Positions 44,461 through 56,705 of a stretch of DNA of 64,000 nucleotides are shown one piece after another; positions within the stretch are counted from its first letter, which is position 1; each line of letters starts with the position of its first letter. The position numbers were made by a program, and so were the translations under genes. Source of the DNA: Mesaphorura yosii (taxonomy: Eukaryota > Arthropoda > Collembola > Poduromorpha > Tullbergiidae); assembly GCA_009869945.1 (NCBI GenBank), contig WIXG01000193.1:62001-126000 (forward strand). The letters run 5' to 3'. A model generated the notes under the pieces. It saw only the letters and a list, made by a program, of their open reading frames with translations, did no database searches and was not told the DNA's origin.

Positions 44461-46420
44461 AGCGGACATCATGACACTGGCTGTCCTGACGCTGGGTGAA
44501 GGACAACGAAAATATTTTGTTCTTTATCATTCTGTTTTTATTCCAATTAAAATATTGAAATTAACCTTTTGGTTACGTTCTTGTTTTAAAATGTCTGTTC
44601 AGCAATTTATTGTACTTTGAACTTTTGACGTCTTGACCGCGTAATGCAAAGTCTGGGCATGGGTAAAGGTTCTGCTGTAATTATTCTGACACTAAAATTA
44701 GAATCAGCATTTTCAAATAAACTCAGGCTGACGAGTATAAATATAGAATGGACGAATGATGAATTAAACTCGGGAAATAGTTTTCATCATTACCCGAATT
44801 ATTAGCCATTACTGCAACTTTTCATGTCAAGTTAACCATAACATGTCGTGCACTGCAAATAAACAAATCCTCCCTGCCAATGCCGTTTGAAACCGCAAAG
44901 TAGAGGTTCAAACTCACGTTTCACGAATTTGCAGCAAAATTTTTGCTGATTACAAGAGAAACGAATCAGCCCACTCAAAATGTGTGCAGGATGAATCCTA
45001 AAATCATGTCGTAAGCAAGCTTCAAGATTATCTGTGAGTCACTGTAGACAGAAGGAATGAGAGAGAATTATAGAAATAGAAGAACTCATAAAACGCAAAC
45101 ACAACATGCTGGGTCGCCTCTCATGGAACACATAAATGTCTGCAGCGTCACGTAAAATGTGGTTCCTCCTTGGCTTTTAGATTTTATGGCGACCCCATAA
45201 ACACGCCCTCATAAATAGCAATAGCATTATCACTCCACACTCGCTCCGCGGTCAGCAATTTTATGGTGGCGTAATTACGCTTTACGCAAAACAGGACGAG
45301 GACGAAGATTCGTTTTTCTATCTCACCTTCACACTTTTATAGAAATGAAGTATTTACTTTCCGTAATTCACAACCTCCGCCTGCATTAAAACAAAACGCA
45401 AAAATGAAGAGGAAAGATGAAAGAAATAAAACAGGAAAGCAAAAGTACTCGACCGAAGCGAACCAAGAATAGAGACGCAAATTCTGCTTCGAACCGAAAA
45501 ATGTTGAGTCATTTACGCTCCAGAGTCATACAGTGGAGGAGCATTGAGCAACGTAGTACGTAATACTGAAATATTATACGAGAGATGCGACTAGTGATGA
45601 TAGAAAATTTAACACCGAGACCGGATTTATATTTATCTTATTCTTCTTTCTCGATTACATTTACATTCTTCCTCTGCGAGCCGTAATCTATTATCGGCTC
45701 TGGCTATGACTATGGCTCTATATCTGCCTGTACTCGTCCTCGGTGGGGAAAGAGTTCATTTGCTCCGCACAATGAAGAGATGAAATGTGAGAATGTGGAG
45801 TTTCGGATTTTGATAAAGAACCAAAAGTCGGAAGAATTCCGTCCCAGTCAATATTCAACGCATCTTCATTCGCGTTATTCGCAAAGTCGCATTTGGAGAA
45901 GCAAGATTCATAATTATTTCAAGAGACGAAGCAGTGAACTCAAGACGCAAGACACAACAGATGCTTCGAGTTTTGAACCAGTGTCCAACTTGTCTTGTCT
46001 AACTGGTCTAGTGAACCTTTTGTATAGTTTCTGCGGGTTGCGTGATTTGTTGTACTCTCCGGTGTCCTGTCTCAATTTAATCCGATACTTAATGACAAAT
46101 TGATTTTGTCGTAATGTGAGCATTTGAGTATAGATTTTGCTCGTGTCGTGGGAGTTCTCTGTTCATATAATCGGATTCGACGATCTTCACTTTTGTTGCA
46201 AGCACGAATCAATACAGAATTACTAGAATACATCGCCAACGCAGGAACGAAAACGAAGGTTTTGTGTCTTTCTCAGTTTACATTTACAAGTCAACCTCCA
46301 CAGCATTCAGCACAAAGTTTAGACTGTCAAGATTTAGATTTAGACACTCTTATCTGAGACTTTTCGGTGCAGTGCAGTTCTGTTAAAGCTGACTCAAAAT
46401 TCTAGAAAACTACCGACAAA
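44461..46420. other. Intergenic region between mutarotase and the stum-like gene
   Basis: About 2 kb with the mutarotase 3' UTR at the left and presumably the promoter and 5' UTR of the stum-like gene at the right. No other gene supported. Confidence 0.5.
44546..44551 (+). terminator. Mutarotase polyadenylation signal (ATTAAA)
   Basis: ATTAAA lies about 85 bases after the mutarotase stop, the expected distance for a compact 3' UTR. Confidence 0.5.
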
Positions 46421-48644
46421 ATGCAGCTGGATGACATTGCTGAAGAGAAAGAGACGCTTTGGGGCAAGTTGACGAAGGGTCGCGGGAGCAAAGCAGAGAA
46501 TTCCTTCCCACCAACGATCATTTCGCCTGTGAACAATGTGACATCTGACTCCAACATAAAATCTGACACTCCGCCAAGGCGCGGGTCACATTTGCTTGCG
46601 GCGGCAGGCATCGACTTAGAGAAACGAAGGAAACGCGGAGCGAGTACCACGAATGAGTCAAGAATTTATAATGAAGGCGGTGAGGTAAGTGCCGAACTGC
46701 GAACAATAACATCAATTAATGGGAAGTTCGCAACGAAACTCGTCCTGCAGAGCGCTGGCGACTGGTGAGTTGACGAATGGTTCAATTTCTGGCAAAAACA
46801 AGAGTTGACGTTTGCCAGAGATAGAAAGATTGCAATAAATTAGAGATTATAAGCTGCAGAGCAAACACGTATTACGAGTAATGATAAGAGGCAGGGCTCC
46901 TGCATAAATCTCGATCCAGGATGTACGCGAAGAAGCAGTGGTCTATTTTTATTTGCAGTGTGAAAATGAAACTGCGAACCAGCGATGCAAATCATATTAC
47001 GGCATAGTATTCGTGATTTGTGTGGCTACGACTGCGACGCAGAAAAGTAGGTTTGACCCGTCGACCTAATTTAACAAGAAACTCCTCTGTCTTTATGTTC
47101 CGCAAGGATTGGAATGGAATCACCAAATACACGCTCACAGAAGATAAAATTATTTTATGGATTTCCACGTATATACTTGTGCCATTTTGTTTGTGCATTC
47201 GATTAAGGTTGACACTGGGCCGACCTTTGACGCCTGGATTTCATTCAAAATAGTCCAATAATTCGATAATGAGGCCTGGACCTGACATTCTGACCCAAAA
47301 CGCTTGATAAATAATCATTCGGTTGGAAATACAAGGTCGTATTGTTTGTTGGAATGTTCCCTAGTTTCTGCATCATGTGTACTATCTGATATATTAAAGC
47401 AGAATGTCAGCAAAATTATCTTCCTAGTCTCTTTTTCAAATTCATACGTTGATGCATCAAAACTTTATCTGATTAGTAGTGTCAACCAATCGGAAGTAAA
47501 GTATCTGATATTTCAATCTGGTCTGTAATCGTGACCTTGACAAAGCAAACCATGTCTGGTCGTCTGCTTTTATGTGTTGGCATCGTGCAATAAGGATCTG
47601 CAAACACTGAGCCGACCAGACGCCTGCGCCTCTGTCAATGCGAATTTATTTTCCGACCCACAAACTATACGTATGATCCACAAAACACGGTACATGGCAG
47701 AAGACAAATACGAATACCACGTTGATATCTTTGCCAACTGTCTTTTCTGAAGCCAGGCGCGCAGGACACGACAGCCGACAGCCGTAAATGCTATGATTTC
47801 ATTTTTCATTTCCTACATTGTACAATTCAAACTATAAAACAACATCTGCGTTTAACACGAATGTCATAAAATTATCACGGCTCATCAGAGCCGACACAGA
47901 AAACTCTTTTTTCCGCCTACTAATTCTCATTAAATTTTTACGGTTGACCGGCGCTGCTAATAAAGAATTGTGAACGGTCCTGTTCTGCGATATTTTTGAA
48001 TGAATTACAGAAGTCGAATCATTTAATCGTTCACAAATTCATGCTTGCTCATTCAAATAATGCAATATGTTCAAATTTCAGTGGCTGGAAGAGAAGGATG
48101 GCAAGATTACCAAATTGGAAATTGTGGAAGTGAAGGAGAAGATGGGACGAATGAGACGCGCCGTGCCAACACTTCCAGTTCCGGTCGCTTTACTGCTGTG
48201 CTGCTTAAATTTACTACTTCCAGGAACAGGTGCGCTGCAGTTCGTTCTCTTCTCTGTTATAACACAGCAACACTAAACGGATGTTCGTTCCTTTGCAGGG
48301 ACCTTCATCGGAGTCGCGACATTGCTGTGTGGTGCGAAATGTCACCATGAACGCGCCAGTGACGGAATAAAGTATGGAATATTTGCGGGCGTCATTCAGG
48401 TACTCCTGGCGCCGTTACTAGTCGGTTGGATTTTTAGTATTTACTACGGAGTTAACATCGTGCATGATTCAAGTTAGTCTTTGCTGCTATAAATTAATTG
48501 GCATCAGTAGGGAAATGACTCATTACACTTTGTTAAAACTCGTAAACAGTGACGAAAGCAGCTGTAAAACCAGAAGAGCCAGCCGAAGAGGAACCCGAGA
48601 AGCCTCCTACGAAAGATCAACTCACAGTTCAGGCGTGGGCGTAA
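46421..48644 (+). CDS. stum: Stum-like SPEC3-domain membrane protein
   Basis: Small membrane protein of the stum/SPEC3 family. Drosophila stum is needed for mechanical transduction in proprioceptive neurons; the vertebrate homologue is a short protein like this one. Exons: 46421-46684, 48082-48229, 48299-48472 and 48550-48644, giving 226 residues. The first 115 residues are hydrophilic (MQLDDIAEEKETLWGKL; RRGSHLLAAAGIDLEKRRKR). The conserved core begins RRAVPTLPVPVALLLCCLN and LLPGTGTFIGV, the hallmark of the family, followed by CGAKC. A second hydrophobic helix follows (GVIQVLLAPLLVGWIFSIYYG), then an acidic Glu/Pro-rich cytosolic tail (PEEPAEEEPEKPP). Intron 1 is about 1.4 kb; the others are short. 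All junctions are GT-AG and in frame. The far shorter length than fly stum (which has a long N-terminal extension) could mean upstream exons exist. Confidence 0.88.
46685..48081 (+). other. Intron 1 of the stum-like gene
   Basis: A 1.4-kb intron with GTAAGT and TTTCAG ends. Short open frames inside show no recognisable domain. Nothing else was seen. Confidence 0.6.
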
Positions 48645-50790
48645 GCCGGGGTCAAGACAAATGAAAAGAAACCACGCCAAGGAAGTATTACGCTCCCAGA
48701 AGAGGTCATAAGTTCTAGGATCTTGTTCCCAGCGTCCAAACCCCAAAGAATGTACATAATCAAATCCTACTATTTCACATGTTCGCTGTTAAGAATTCCA
48801 TATCCATACGAGATAAAGTAACTTGTGTCAGAGCTTCAAGCAAGCTGCTAAATAGAATGTGAATGTCAAGATTTAACCCTTTTTCCGCTGACGTGATTTG
48901 AGAGCCACGTGCGTGCACTGATGCCCACGGCCAGGCCCTTCAGCGTATTCCGAACGTGACCTTTGTAAACGATTATAAAGCATTATAATTCGAAGGCTGA
49001 GTGGATACTCTTTCGTGCGCCTGCTTCCTTCTTCGCAACACGAAATATGAATAACAAGTTCAATTCAAAGAGCAAACTTTTCCTTTTCAAATTCAAGGTC
49101 GTAAACAATGGAACTTTTATGTCCAGCATCAGCAAAGAACCTGCTACACCTCATGTTTAAGCTGTAAGACTATAGTCAGTATTGGAATAAATCTGTGCGA
49201 GTAAAACTTGAACGGGATCAGCAAATTCTTCCAAGAAGAAGTACTTTGTACCCATCACGGCGATGAATTAATGAGAGCAGTTTTCTTTTACCTTTGTGGT
49301 TGTTCAAAGTTGCAGAAGTGCAGTTCAAATTAAGACTTAGAATTGGACTTTAAGTTCTCATATTATCATTTGATTAACCTTTGACATCACTGTCGCGGGC
49401 TAGAATCCAATCATTTGTAATCTCCAAAGTCAAGGTCTCGGCTTATGCACTGAATTTAAGCGGATTTGTACTTCGCCTATCGTAAATGTGCGAGTTACTG
49501 AGTACCGGATCAGGTTTTAGATTCTAAATGCGCATAAAGGCATAACATGTACTTTTATCAACACAACAAGATGCCCATCCCACCAAAGAACAAGTTGAAC
49601 CAACTTCTGTGTGATAAGATAATGAATTTCAAGCGTAGACTTTGATCATGGACCTTCAAATCTCACGCTGTATTTTTTCTTTGGTTGAAATAACAATAAC
49701 AGCTATGGCCATAATAATCAGATTCATTAAGAGCACAAAAATAGACAAGTTTGCAGTTTTCATATTCACGCCTCTATGCTCTTGAAGGGCGACAATGGAA
49801 AAGGTCTAATGCCGAGTCCGGAGTCCAGCAGCTGGACCTTGGCCACTGACATCGAGGCTGGAGTGTCGTTCAAATTAGCTGAGACAAGCAGAAGCACAGA
49901 TGTGGTACAAAGTCTATGTCTAGTCTATAAGAAGTGTTTGATGCACTTTGAATTGAACTGAGAAGATCCATCAGGCACCAGCCTGCTACCTGCAAATTAT
50001 GAACTGTTTCAATCGAGAATAATTCGAGTATTTAACGGCGTTGGTGCTGAAATTGCTTAGTATAGAGGCAGGTTGTTTAATGAACTTTAAAATTGCATCG
50101 ATTTAACGAGACACACATGCAGACAGATGAGCAGTCCACGTATTTGACCTTGCCTTTCTAATTCATTAATTTGCTGGACGTTACAAAATGGAGAGACGGA
50201 AGAAAACGCTTAATGGCATGCCATTGCTTGGCTGGGTTGGGACAACGGGAGAAATGCTGTGCGTCTTGCGTCATTCATTTCGATTGTCATTACATTGAAT
50301 CTTCCTAAATATTGTACAATGTTAAGCCGATGTTCGTGATTCCATTCAAAGTGGGTTAGTGAGTCTTCGTTATAATCCGAGTTATATTGCATGCAAGCTT
50401 TCAACAATATACGAACTCAAACTCTTAACTGTAAAATGCAAAATTTCACGATATTTCCCGAAACCAAGCGTCGTCGAGTGCAACTTTTAAGGCAATTAAT
50501 TCTAATCACAATTTTTGACGTGTGCAGACCACGTGTTGTTTGTTACACTTGCAAAAGGACACGTACGAAACGGTGCATGCATGATGTCAACTTCATTGTT
50601 CTCGATTTAGTGTGGATAGGTCCAGCATTTCAAAACTAATTAATCACGATTGACTGACACTTGTCATCAGATAAAAGGGCAAAGTAGTAAACAAAATCAC
50701 TTGAGTTGACTGGACAAATGACACCAGCAGGCTTAATTAATACAGATTCCTGAGAGACTCGTGCCCTTATTCCGTTGCAAGGTGAACACA
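48645..50790. other. Intergenic region between the stum-like gene and the EndoH-like gene
   Basis: About 2.1 kb, AT-rich. An AATAAA at 49186-49191 could end the stum-like transcript. Small open frames (for example 49776-49961) are unsupported. Confidence 0.5.
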
Positions 50791-51847
50791 ATGGCAGGTC
50801 AACTCAGCGTGCTAGTCATCTTGGCGCTAGCCTTCGTTGGTAAGTCAAGTTTGAGTCAAAAAAGCCACTGTGGAAAATTAGCTACCATTTTAAAAATTCT
50901 GCGGTTACATTTCAGGCAGCTCCACGTTCGCAAAATCTGTTGCTCCAGTCGGCTTTCACAACAACGCAAATTCTCCACTCAGCACTCTGTACATTGAGGT
51001 CAACAATGTCAACTTCATAAACGCTGGGTGCTACAATGTTGCCTCCACCGGTCAGCCGTTGTTTGACATTGCCATAATTTTCGCCGCGAACATCAACTTT
51101 GACATGGGTCAGAGAAAGGCCGTGCTGTACTTCAACCCCAACGTGGCTACCGTCCTGCAAGGTGTGGACACGTACGTCCGCCCGCTGCAGGCACGGGGGA
51201 TCAAAGTCCTGCTTTCGATCCTCGGAAATCATCAAGGAGCCGGAATCTGTAACTTTGAGAACGTCGCAGCCGCTCGTGACTTTGCGATTCAGCTGAGCAC
51301 CGCAGTGCAGCTGTACGGGCTCGATGGCATCGACTTTGACGACGAGTACGCAGGCTACGGAAACAACGGAACGCCGCAGCCAAACAACGACTCTTTCCTG
51401 TGGCTCCTGCGAGAACTCCGTTCGCTCATGCCAAACAAAATCATTTCCTTCTACTACTACGGCCCAGCTTCATCGCGTCTGCAGAGCGGAGGGCTTTATG
51501 CTGGAGACTATTTGAACTACAGCTGGAACGCAATGTATGGTACTTACAGCGTGCCGAATGTTCCCAGGATGGACAACTCCGCCAAAGGTCCTGCAGCCGT
51601 CTGGGTGGGACGTTCAGGCAACGGTGTGAGTATGGCCGAGAGAACAGTCGCAGACGGCTATGGAGTTTACCTTTTCTACGACCTGCCCAATTCCGACTCA
51701 AACAGCTACCTCTCGCCAATCTCCAACGCCTTGTACCGGAGCGGGTCGAACCTGGTTGGAAACTGCTTGAGGTCCTGGCCTCCAGCAGGCTCTTTGGCAG
51801 AGAAGGGACCGCGCGAGAACATGAGAAAGAACGTCACCACATTGTAA
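50791..51847 (+). CDS. EndoH-like endo-beta-N-acetylglucosaminidase (GH18), likely horizontally acquired
   Basis: Predicted secreted hydrolase that cuts between the two core GlcNAc residues of N-glycans. Two exons, 50791-50839 and 50916-51847, are separated by a 76-nt GT-AG intron (GTAAGT...TTTCAG), giving 326 residues. Residues 1-22 form a signal peptide (MAGQLSVLVILALAFVGSS). The body follows bacterial EndoH closely in order: VKVLLS-type strand (GIKVLLSILGNHQGAG), the GH18 catalytic motif DGIDFDDEYAGYGNNGT (D153, D156, D158 and acid E160), LMPNKIISFYYYGPASSRL, WNAMYGTYSVP, AAVWVGRSGNG, RTVADGYGVYLFY. The DFDDEYA variant is typical of the EndoH/EndoF1 branch, not of animal chitinases. The exon is visibly more GC-rich than its surroundings and prefers C/G at third positions. 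The eukaryotic intron and signal peptide argue against contamination. The enzyme class is well supported; bacterial origin is an inference from branch resemblance. Confidence 0.9.
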
Positions 51848-54800
51848 ACCAACCTGTGCGCATATGCGAAGAGGAAAATATAAAGCAAAGTCTCGAATTA
51901 CGAATTATAGTCACACGAACGCGCTAATTTTAGCGGAGCTGGTGAACCAGAGAGAATCAAGCACGTTCCGTTACACATTTGTTTACTTACTCATTTCTTG
52001 CCCGCTGCCTCCCCTACTTGTAGACATGCTCTTTGGCAAATCAACAAAAATGAGTAAATGTGTACGTTTATTTACGTACACGTGTGGCACGAAGATGGGC
52101 GTGTAAGTCCCGTCGCAGTTTCTATTGGTTCAGATTCTGGGTCAAATATAATCTCGACTCCTCACACTCGCACTGCTTACTGAATAGTTCCAGTTAAAAC
52201 CATTTACATGTGGTCTGGCATTAATTTATGGTCTGTTTTTATGGTTGATTTGCGTCGCAGAGCAGCAGAGCAGAGCGTCGACTGCGATTCCTGATACGAG
52301 TACGAAATTAACAACATTCTGACTTAAAGCCATAAACATCAGCAAATTCGCCCGTCGCCGCCAGCCGGTTGTAAAGACAAAACAATTTTACGAGTTTGCG
52401 TTGGCAAGATTAAGACGAGTAGCAACAGAATATAGAAATAGATACTAGTAACAAGTTTCATAGATCACAGCTTACACTTTGCTTGAGTACACTCTGGACT
52501 GTGTCACTTTGATCAAGGACAAATTAAAAGAGCAGAGATCAGAGTACATACAGTGGAAGTCCTGGCTGAAAAGTACAAATTATCACGACTGGGATTTAAA
52601 GCCAAAGTAGACAGTACCAAAAGTAACTACCAACTACTCCAATGCAAAAGTCTTGCCGTCTTGCTAGCAGACAACGAGAAACGGATAGTGAACTGGCCAG
52701 ACGACGTCAACCGTTTTGCTCCTTACGTATTACGTATATTAAATACTCGAAAGAACCAGTCGAGCCTCAGTTTGTCACCAAAGATCAACCGACGCGGTCA
52801 TTCTTTCAAAGTTCTGCTTGGCTAACGACGGAATAGTGGAAGTCCGCACGTCATTCAATTACTGTATTTCGCAAAACAAACTTTGAGCACTAATTGCAAT
52901 CATTACTAAGAAAATTCAAAGACGTGTCTTATCGAATCTTGTGATTGTGCCTTTGGACATAATCGAAACCGTAAACAACATTTCCCAATTTCTCGATTTT
53001 GCCGGTGCGTATAAGTTCGCGTAAGACAGATTGACATTTGAATCAGTCGTTCGAGAATCTTGCTGCTATCAGCACCTTGGACTGACAATTTTAGACAAGT
53101 AAACATACGAAAGCACAGAAGCCTGGGTACCGAGTTTATCCATATCCTCATTAATCATTTGGGTAAGTTTTGATAGCTGCCATTAAAATCATAGCGCAAG
53201 CAATTGCAATTGCGTGCTTCAAAGTCTCGCCGTGCCCCAGATACCAAAACCTGGCTTTGGTTCTCTCACCTGCATGAATTTCTTTCAGAGCCTTTCAATT
53301 CCACTAACAATTTCTTAACACCGTGCGGTTGTACGTGCTGTACTTAAGATTAGCAGTTAAGAGCCGTATCGAGCTGAATTTTGGAGCTGGTTGCATGAAC
53401 ATAGAAAATATGTGTCAATCACTCCAGAATCCAGATAGAGCCCAGCACGTTGCGTGAAGGAAACGTCTGGAAGTCTGGAGAGGCTTGACGATCGGTCACG
53501 CCAAAACAACACGGCAGTGTACTTTTCCACTGACCTTCTATTCCTTCAAGCACTGAGAGACAACTGTTTTTGTTGTGCTGCTGTCCCATTGCCAGTGCCA
53601 GTAACTTTCCTTCGAGGCATTCGAGTACGCGTACACGAGAGCCGTATGATTTGGGTGATGGGTGCATGGCATGTTTGTATTTATTTATAGCTGTTTATTG
53701 TTTTTACATGCATCTGAGTGAGTAGGTGCAGCTGAGACCTGACCTGAAGGTGCATCTTCAAAACATTCCGTGAACAATTGAGCTCAAGCTCTTTGCGTGA
53801 GCGGAAAAGTACGCTTTTATACGGATTCAGGCGTCGAAAGCTTCCTAAATCAGATGCATTTCAATTTCGAAGTTGCATAGGTCTTAAATTATCAACTGAT
53901 TTGCTGAATTGAAAGCCAAACCCACTTATGAAGTAAAGTTGAAATAACCTTTTGATATGCACCGTACCGTATTTGATATTTCACATTTGACATTCTGAGA
54001 CTAAAAGCTGGATAAATCTAGCCGACAAACCGACTGCGGTTATCAACTCACTCGTCATGTATGCCAGCCCCAGTTTTGAATAAATTAAACTTTCAGTGAG
54101 CCAAATTGTTTTCTTTTCATTAAGATTTTGTGCTTTATTCGGAATTTGTTTGATCATGAATCAATTAAATGAATTGTGACGTTATGCCTTTTTCCCGAAA
54201 AAAAATAACCTTAACTACTTTTAGTAGACTTTGAGCGTAATCATCGGTGCAAAGGTCCGGTGATTCAGTCTGGTCGGTTGAGAATTATAGCGAAAGGTGC
54301 GCTTATGGCGAACATCGATAAATCACAAGCTACAGTGACGAGCAACAGTATGAAAGGACGTCTTCATCAACAAAGTATTGCAAAATAGCACGGCATTTGG
54401 GGTAGTCGTCTGCCCTGCCTCGTTGGCCTTGGCATAATACTGACTGCAAATTGTTTAATGTTACGTTAATTTAATTTTTATGTTCGGCAAGTGGACAAAG
54501 TGCGACTCGGCTCGACAGTCAGCCTTTTTAACATTATCAATGGCGATAATGAAATGTGAAGGGTAGAAGGGTTATAAGTTAACTATTTTCAAGTCGACTG
54601 ATTTGAATGACAGGTACAAAATGCGAACAACATTACATGCAGACTTCAAGAGCTTTGGCTAGTTAATTTGAATGTGACAAGGGCCGGTTGTTGAATACAA
54701 GCCATATGCCAATTGTCCGCTGAGCGAGCAGGACGCGCATGCGACACGAGCGTTCATTTAACCTCGTCCTTCTTCAATATCTTGCACCTTGCTTGTATTG

Positions 54801-54962
54801 CGCATGTAAGCAGTTGCGCAACGATTGCTTAATTTAATTCGCTATGCTTTTACTTTGTGCACATTCTAATGAAAATGAAATTACTAAACATGCGTCTGTG
54901 TTTTTCAGACTTCCAGGAAAGGAAACCGGCAACGAAACGCTTCCCTTAAATAACCATTAGCC
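51848..54962. other. Intergenic region between the EndoH-like gene and the gene at 55 kb
   Basis: About 3.1 kb. A plus-strand open segment around 52553-52825 (no ATG at its start) has a mildly coding-like composition but no recognised homology or splice partners. The right end has an acceptor (TTTTTCAG at about 54908) just upstream of the next gene's ATG, so that gene probably has an untranslated first exon in this region. Confidence 0.5.
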
Positions 54963-55736
54963 ATGGAATCGGTTGAGACAATCGTGACTCCATCGACGCC
55001 AGTTCAGCCCATCCCCCAGCCCAAGTCAGCCAGCATGCCCTTCAGCCGCGCCGGTCGCAGACGAGCATACGCCGCCGCGGCCACAAGTACTCCACAGAAT
55101 CACAATCAAACCGAAGTTCAAGGAGAAGCTTATCTTTGTTTCAGTGAAGATTACGCGACGTTTCAAGGAAACATCAACACGAACGACGAGTCCAACTACA
55201 GTATTGTGGGAGAGGCCGTCACACCAAGCAAAGCGAGCAACCCTTTTCCAGCGATTAGATCACCACTTGCGACAAAACTGAATTCAATGGAGTCGACACC
55301 AAACGAATCGGAAGATGACGATGAAGAGTTCAATAACAATTCAAACATATTCCGTCTCCGAAAGTCATCAAGCGCCGCGTCGTCAGATAACTCTGATAAC
55401 CAGGACGAGCCAACGAACTTTTACAACGTGACCGTCAGCGATCATTACACCGGTCTCACGTACAGACTCGGGAATGTTTCGCTCAGCAGCGGAAGATTGC
55501 CCAACTTCCATGTTAGCAACCTCCTCCGAGGCAGCAGCGTATGCAAGAACTCGACCGGCAATGGACTGATATTCTTCCGAGTAGAGAACTTGTACAAAGG
55601 ACAGAAGGCTGACATGATGATCAAACAGCACATCGGCATGCCGTCCCTCCTTGGAAAGAAGTGCACCGTCTATTCAGGAATGATTGACGTCGTGGTCAGT
55701 GAAGATCTTGGCTGGGGCAAAAGCTGGAGCTTGTAA
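54963..55736 (+). CDS. Unrecognised 257-residue protein with a conserved-looking C-terminal domain
   Basis: Single coding exon, ATG in good context (ACCATTAGCCATGG), preceded by a splice acceptor (TTTTTCAG) that implies a spliced 5' UTR. The first half is low-complexity: Pro/Thr/Ser-rich, basic (RAGRRRAYAAAATSTP), then acidic (SEDDDEEFNNNSN). From about residue 145 (TNFYNVTVSDHYTGLTYRLG) the sequence looks like a compact beta-rich domain ending VVSEDLGWGKSW. No signal peptide, membrane segment or known catalytic motif is visible. I do not recognise the family. Codon usage and the long uninterrupted frame support a real gene. An AATAAA at 56041 follows. Confidence 0.75.
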   Translation: MESVETIVTPSTPVQPIPQPKSASMPFSRAGRRRAYAAAATSTPQNHNQTEVQGEAYLCFSEDYATFQGNINTNDESNYSIVGEAVTPSKASNPFPAIRSPLATKLNSMESTPNESEDDDEEFNNNSNIFRLRKSSSAASSDNSDNQDEPTNFYNVTVSDHYTGLTYRLGNVSLSSGRLPNFHVSNLLRGSSVCKNSTGNGLIFFRVENLYKGQKADMMIKQHIGMPSLLGKKCTVYSGMIDVVVSEDLGWGKSWSL

Positions 55737-56006
55737 ATTGCCAAGTGACAGAGAGACAACACCCCACAATTTAAATTAATATGCATCTTAACTGATAATT
55801 ATAAGATTTAGATTTTTGTCTGCATATTGCGGTATGAGTGCAATGAATGTAATTTATAACTACATGCTCGTTATGCCATGTATAATGAACTGCTTGTAAA
55901 GAAGTGCCATTAGAATAGTTAAAGTCCTAGTGCCATTGCTAATTGATCCCTGCAATTATCCAACCATACCTTTACCTAATAGGATACGAAGCTGAGAAGC
56001 TCGTAC

Positions 56007-56012
56007 TTTATT
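56007..56012 (-). terminator. Candidate SMIM12 polyadenylation signal
   Basis: TTTATT on the plus strand reads AATAAA on the minus strand, about 420 bases downstream of the SMIM12 stop. Confidence 0.4.
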
Positions 56013-56040
56013 TTAATCGTTTTATATCTCACTCAACGAA

Positions 56041-56046
56041 AATAAA
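56041..56046 (+). terminator. Polyadenylation signal of the 55-kb gene
   Basis: AATAAA about 305 bases after the stop codon of the plus-strand gene at 54963-55736. Confidence 0.5.
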
Positions 56047-56429
56047 ACACGCTTTAGTTTCCCAGGGCCAGAGAAAGAAACATTAATTTGTCTCACCGGC
56101 AACTGCTAACATCATGAAGCATCAGACGTAGTTACCCCAAGAATCACAACATAATACTTCTTCGAATGGATTAGATAAGATGCAAGCCAATAGATTCGCA
56201 AAAGCAGCACAAAATTAAGAGAATATGCGTGTTACTAACACGAGACAGGACTAGATTGTCATTACGCAGAACATTACAAAAAGACTTACTAAAAATGTTA
56301 ACGGGACTTCTTTGCTGGTGGACCAGGACAGGACCAGCTGTTCTCAAATCACTTGTCCTCTTTCGGCCTAACAATTAATATTGAGTAGTACACATACGTA
56401 CATTAAGGTTTTCATATTTCTAGGTGCCT

Positions 56430-56705
56430 TTACTTTTGCACAAATTGAGGTGACATATTCTTTTCGAAAATAGTCTTAGGCACAAATTTCTTTTCGGCAA
56501 GTGTCTGGTGCCTGGCTGAGGATAGCTCCTTCAATTGTCGTTCCTCACGTTCCTCTTCAGTACTTGGCTTTATCAGACTAGCAGCTTTCTTATCTCTCCA
56601 AGAATTTTCAATGGTGTATCCGACGAAACCTATGACACCGGCTACCGGGAGCATAATATACGGCGCGTACGTTCTTAGAGCAGCCCATATCAAAGGAAGC
56701 ACCAT
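56430..56705 (-). CDS. SMIM12: Small integral membrane protein 12
   Basis: A 91-residue single-pass membrane protein in one coding exon. The N-terminus, PLIWAALRTYAPYIMLPVAG then VIGFVGYTIE, matches the human SMIM12 pattern (RTYAPY followed by the membrane helix and GY-hydrophobic-E). A charged C-terminal half follows (EEEREERQLKEL; KFVPKTIFEKN), also as in the family. Length is about the same as the human protein. The molecular role of the family is unknown. It is convergent with the 55-kb gene and lies about 480 bases from the dynein stop, on the same strand. Confidence 0.88.
   Translation of the reverse strand: MVLPLIWAALRTYAPYIMLPVAGVIGFVGYTIENSWRDKKAASLIKPSTEEEREERQLKELSSARHQTLAEKKFVPKTIFEKNMSPQFVQK

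Larger units (their letters stand above)
55737..56429. other. Convergent 3' region between the 55-kb gene and SMIM12
   Basis: Two convergent genes end here. AATAAA on the plus strand at 56041-56046 and on the minus strand at 56007-56012 suggest that their 3' UTRs overlap tail to tail. No coding sequence seen. Confidence 0.5.

Noticed and set aside
52553-52836. Overlapping plus-strand frames that might be a transposon fragment
   Set aside because: The composition is suggestive, but no catalytic motif or repeat ends could be found.
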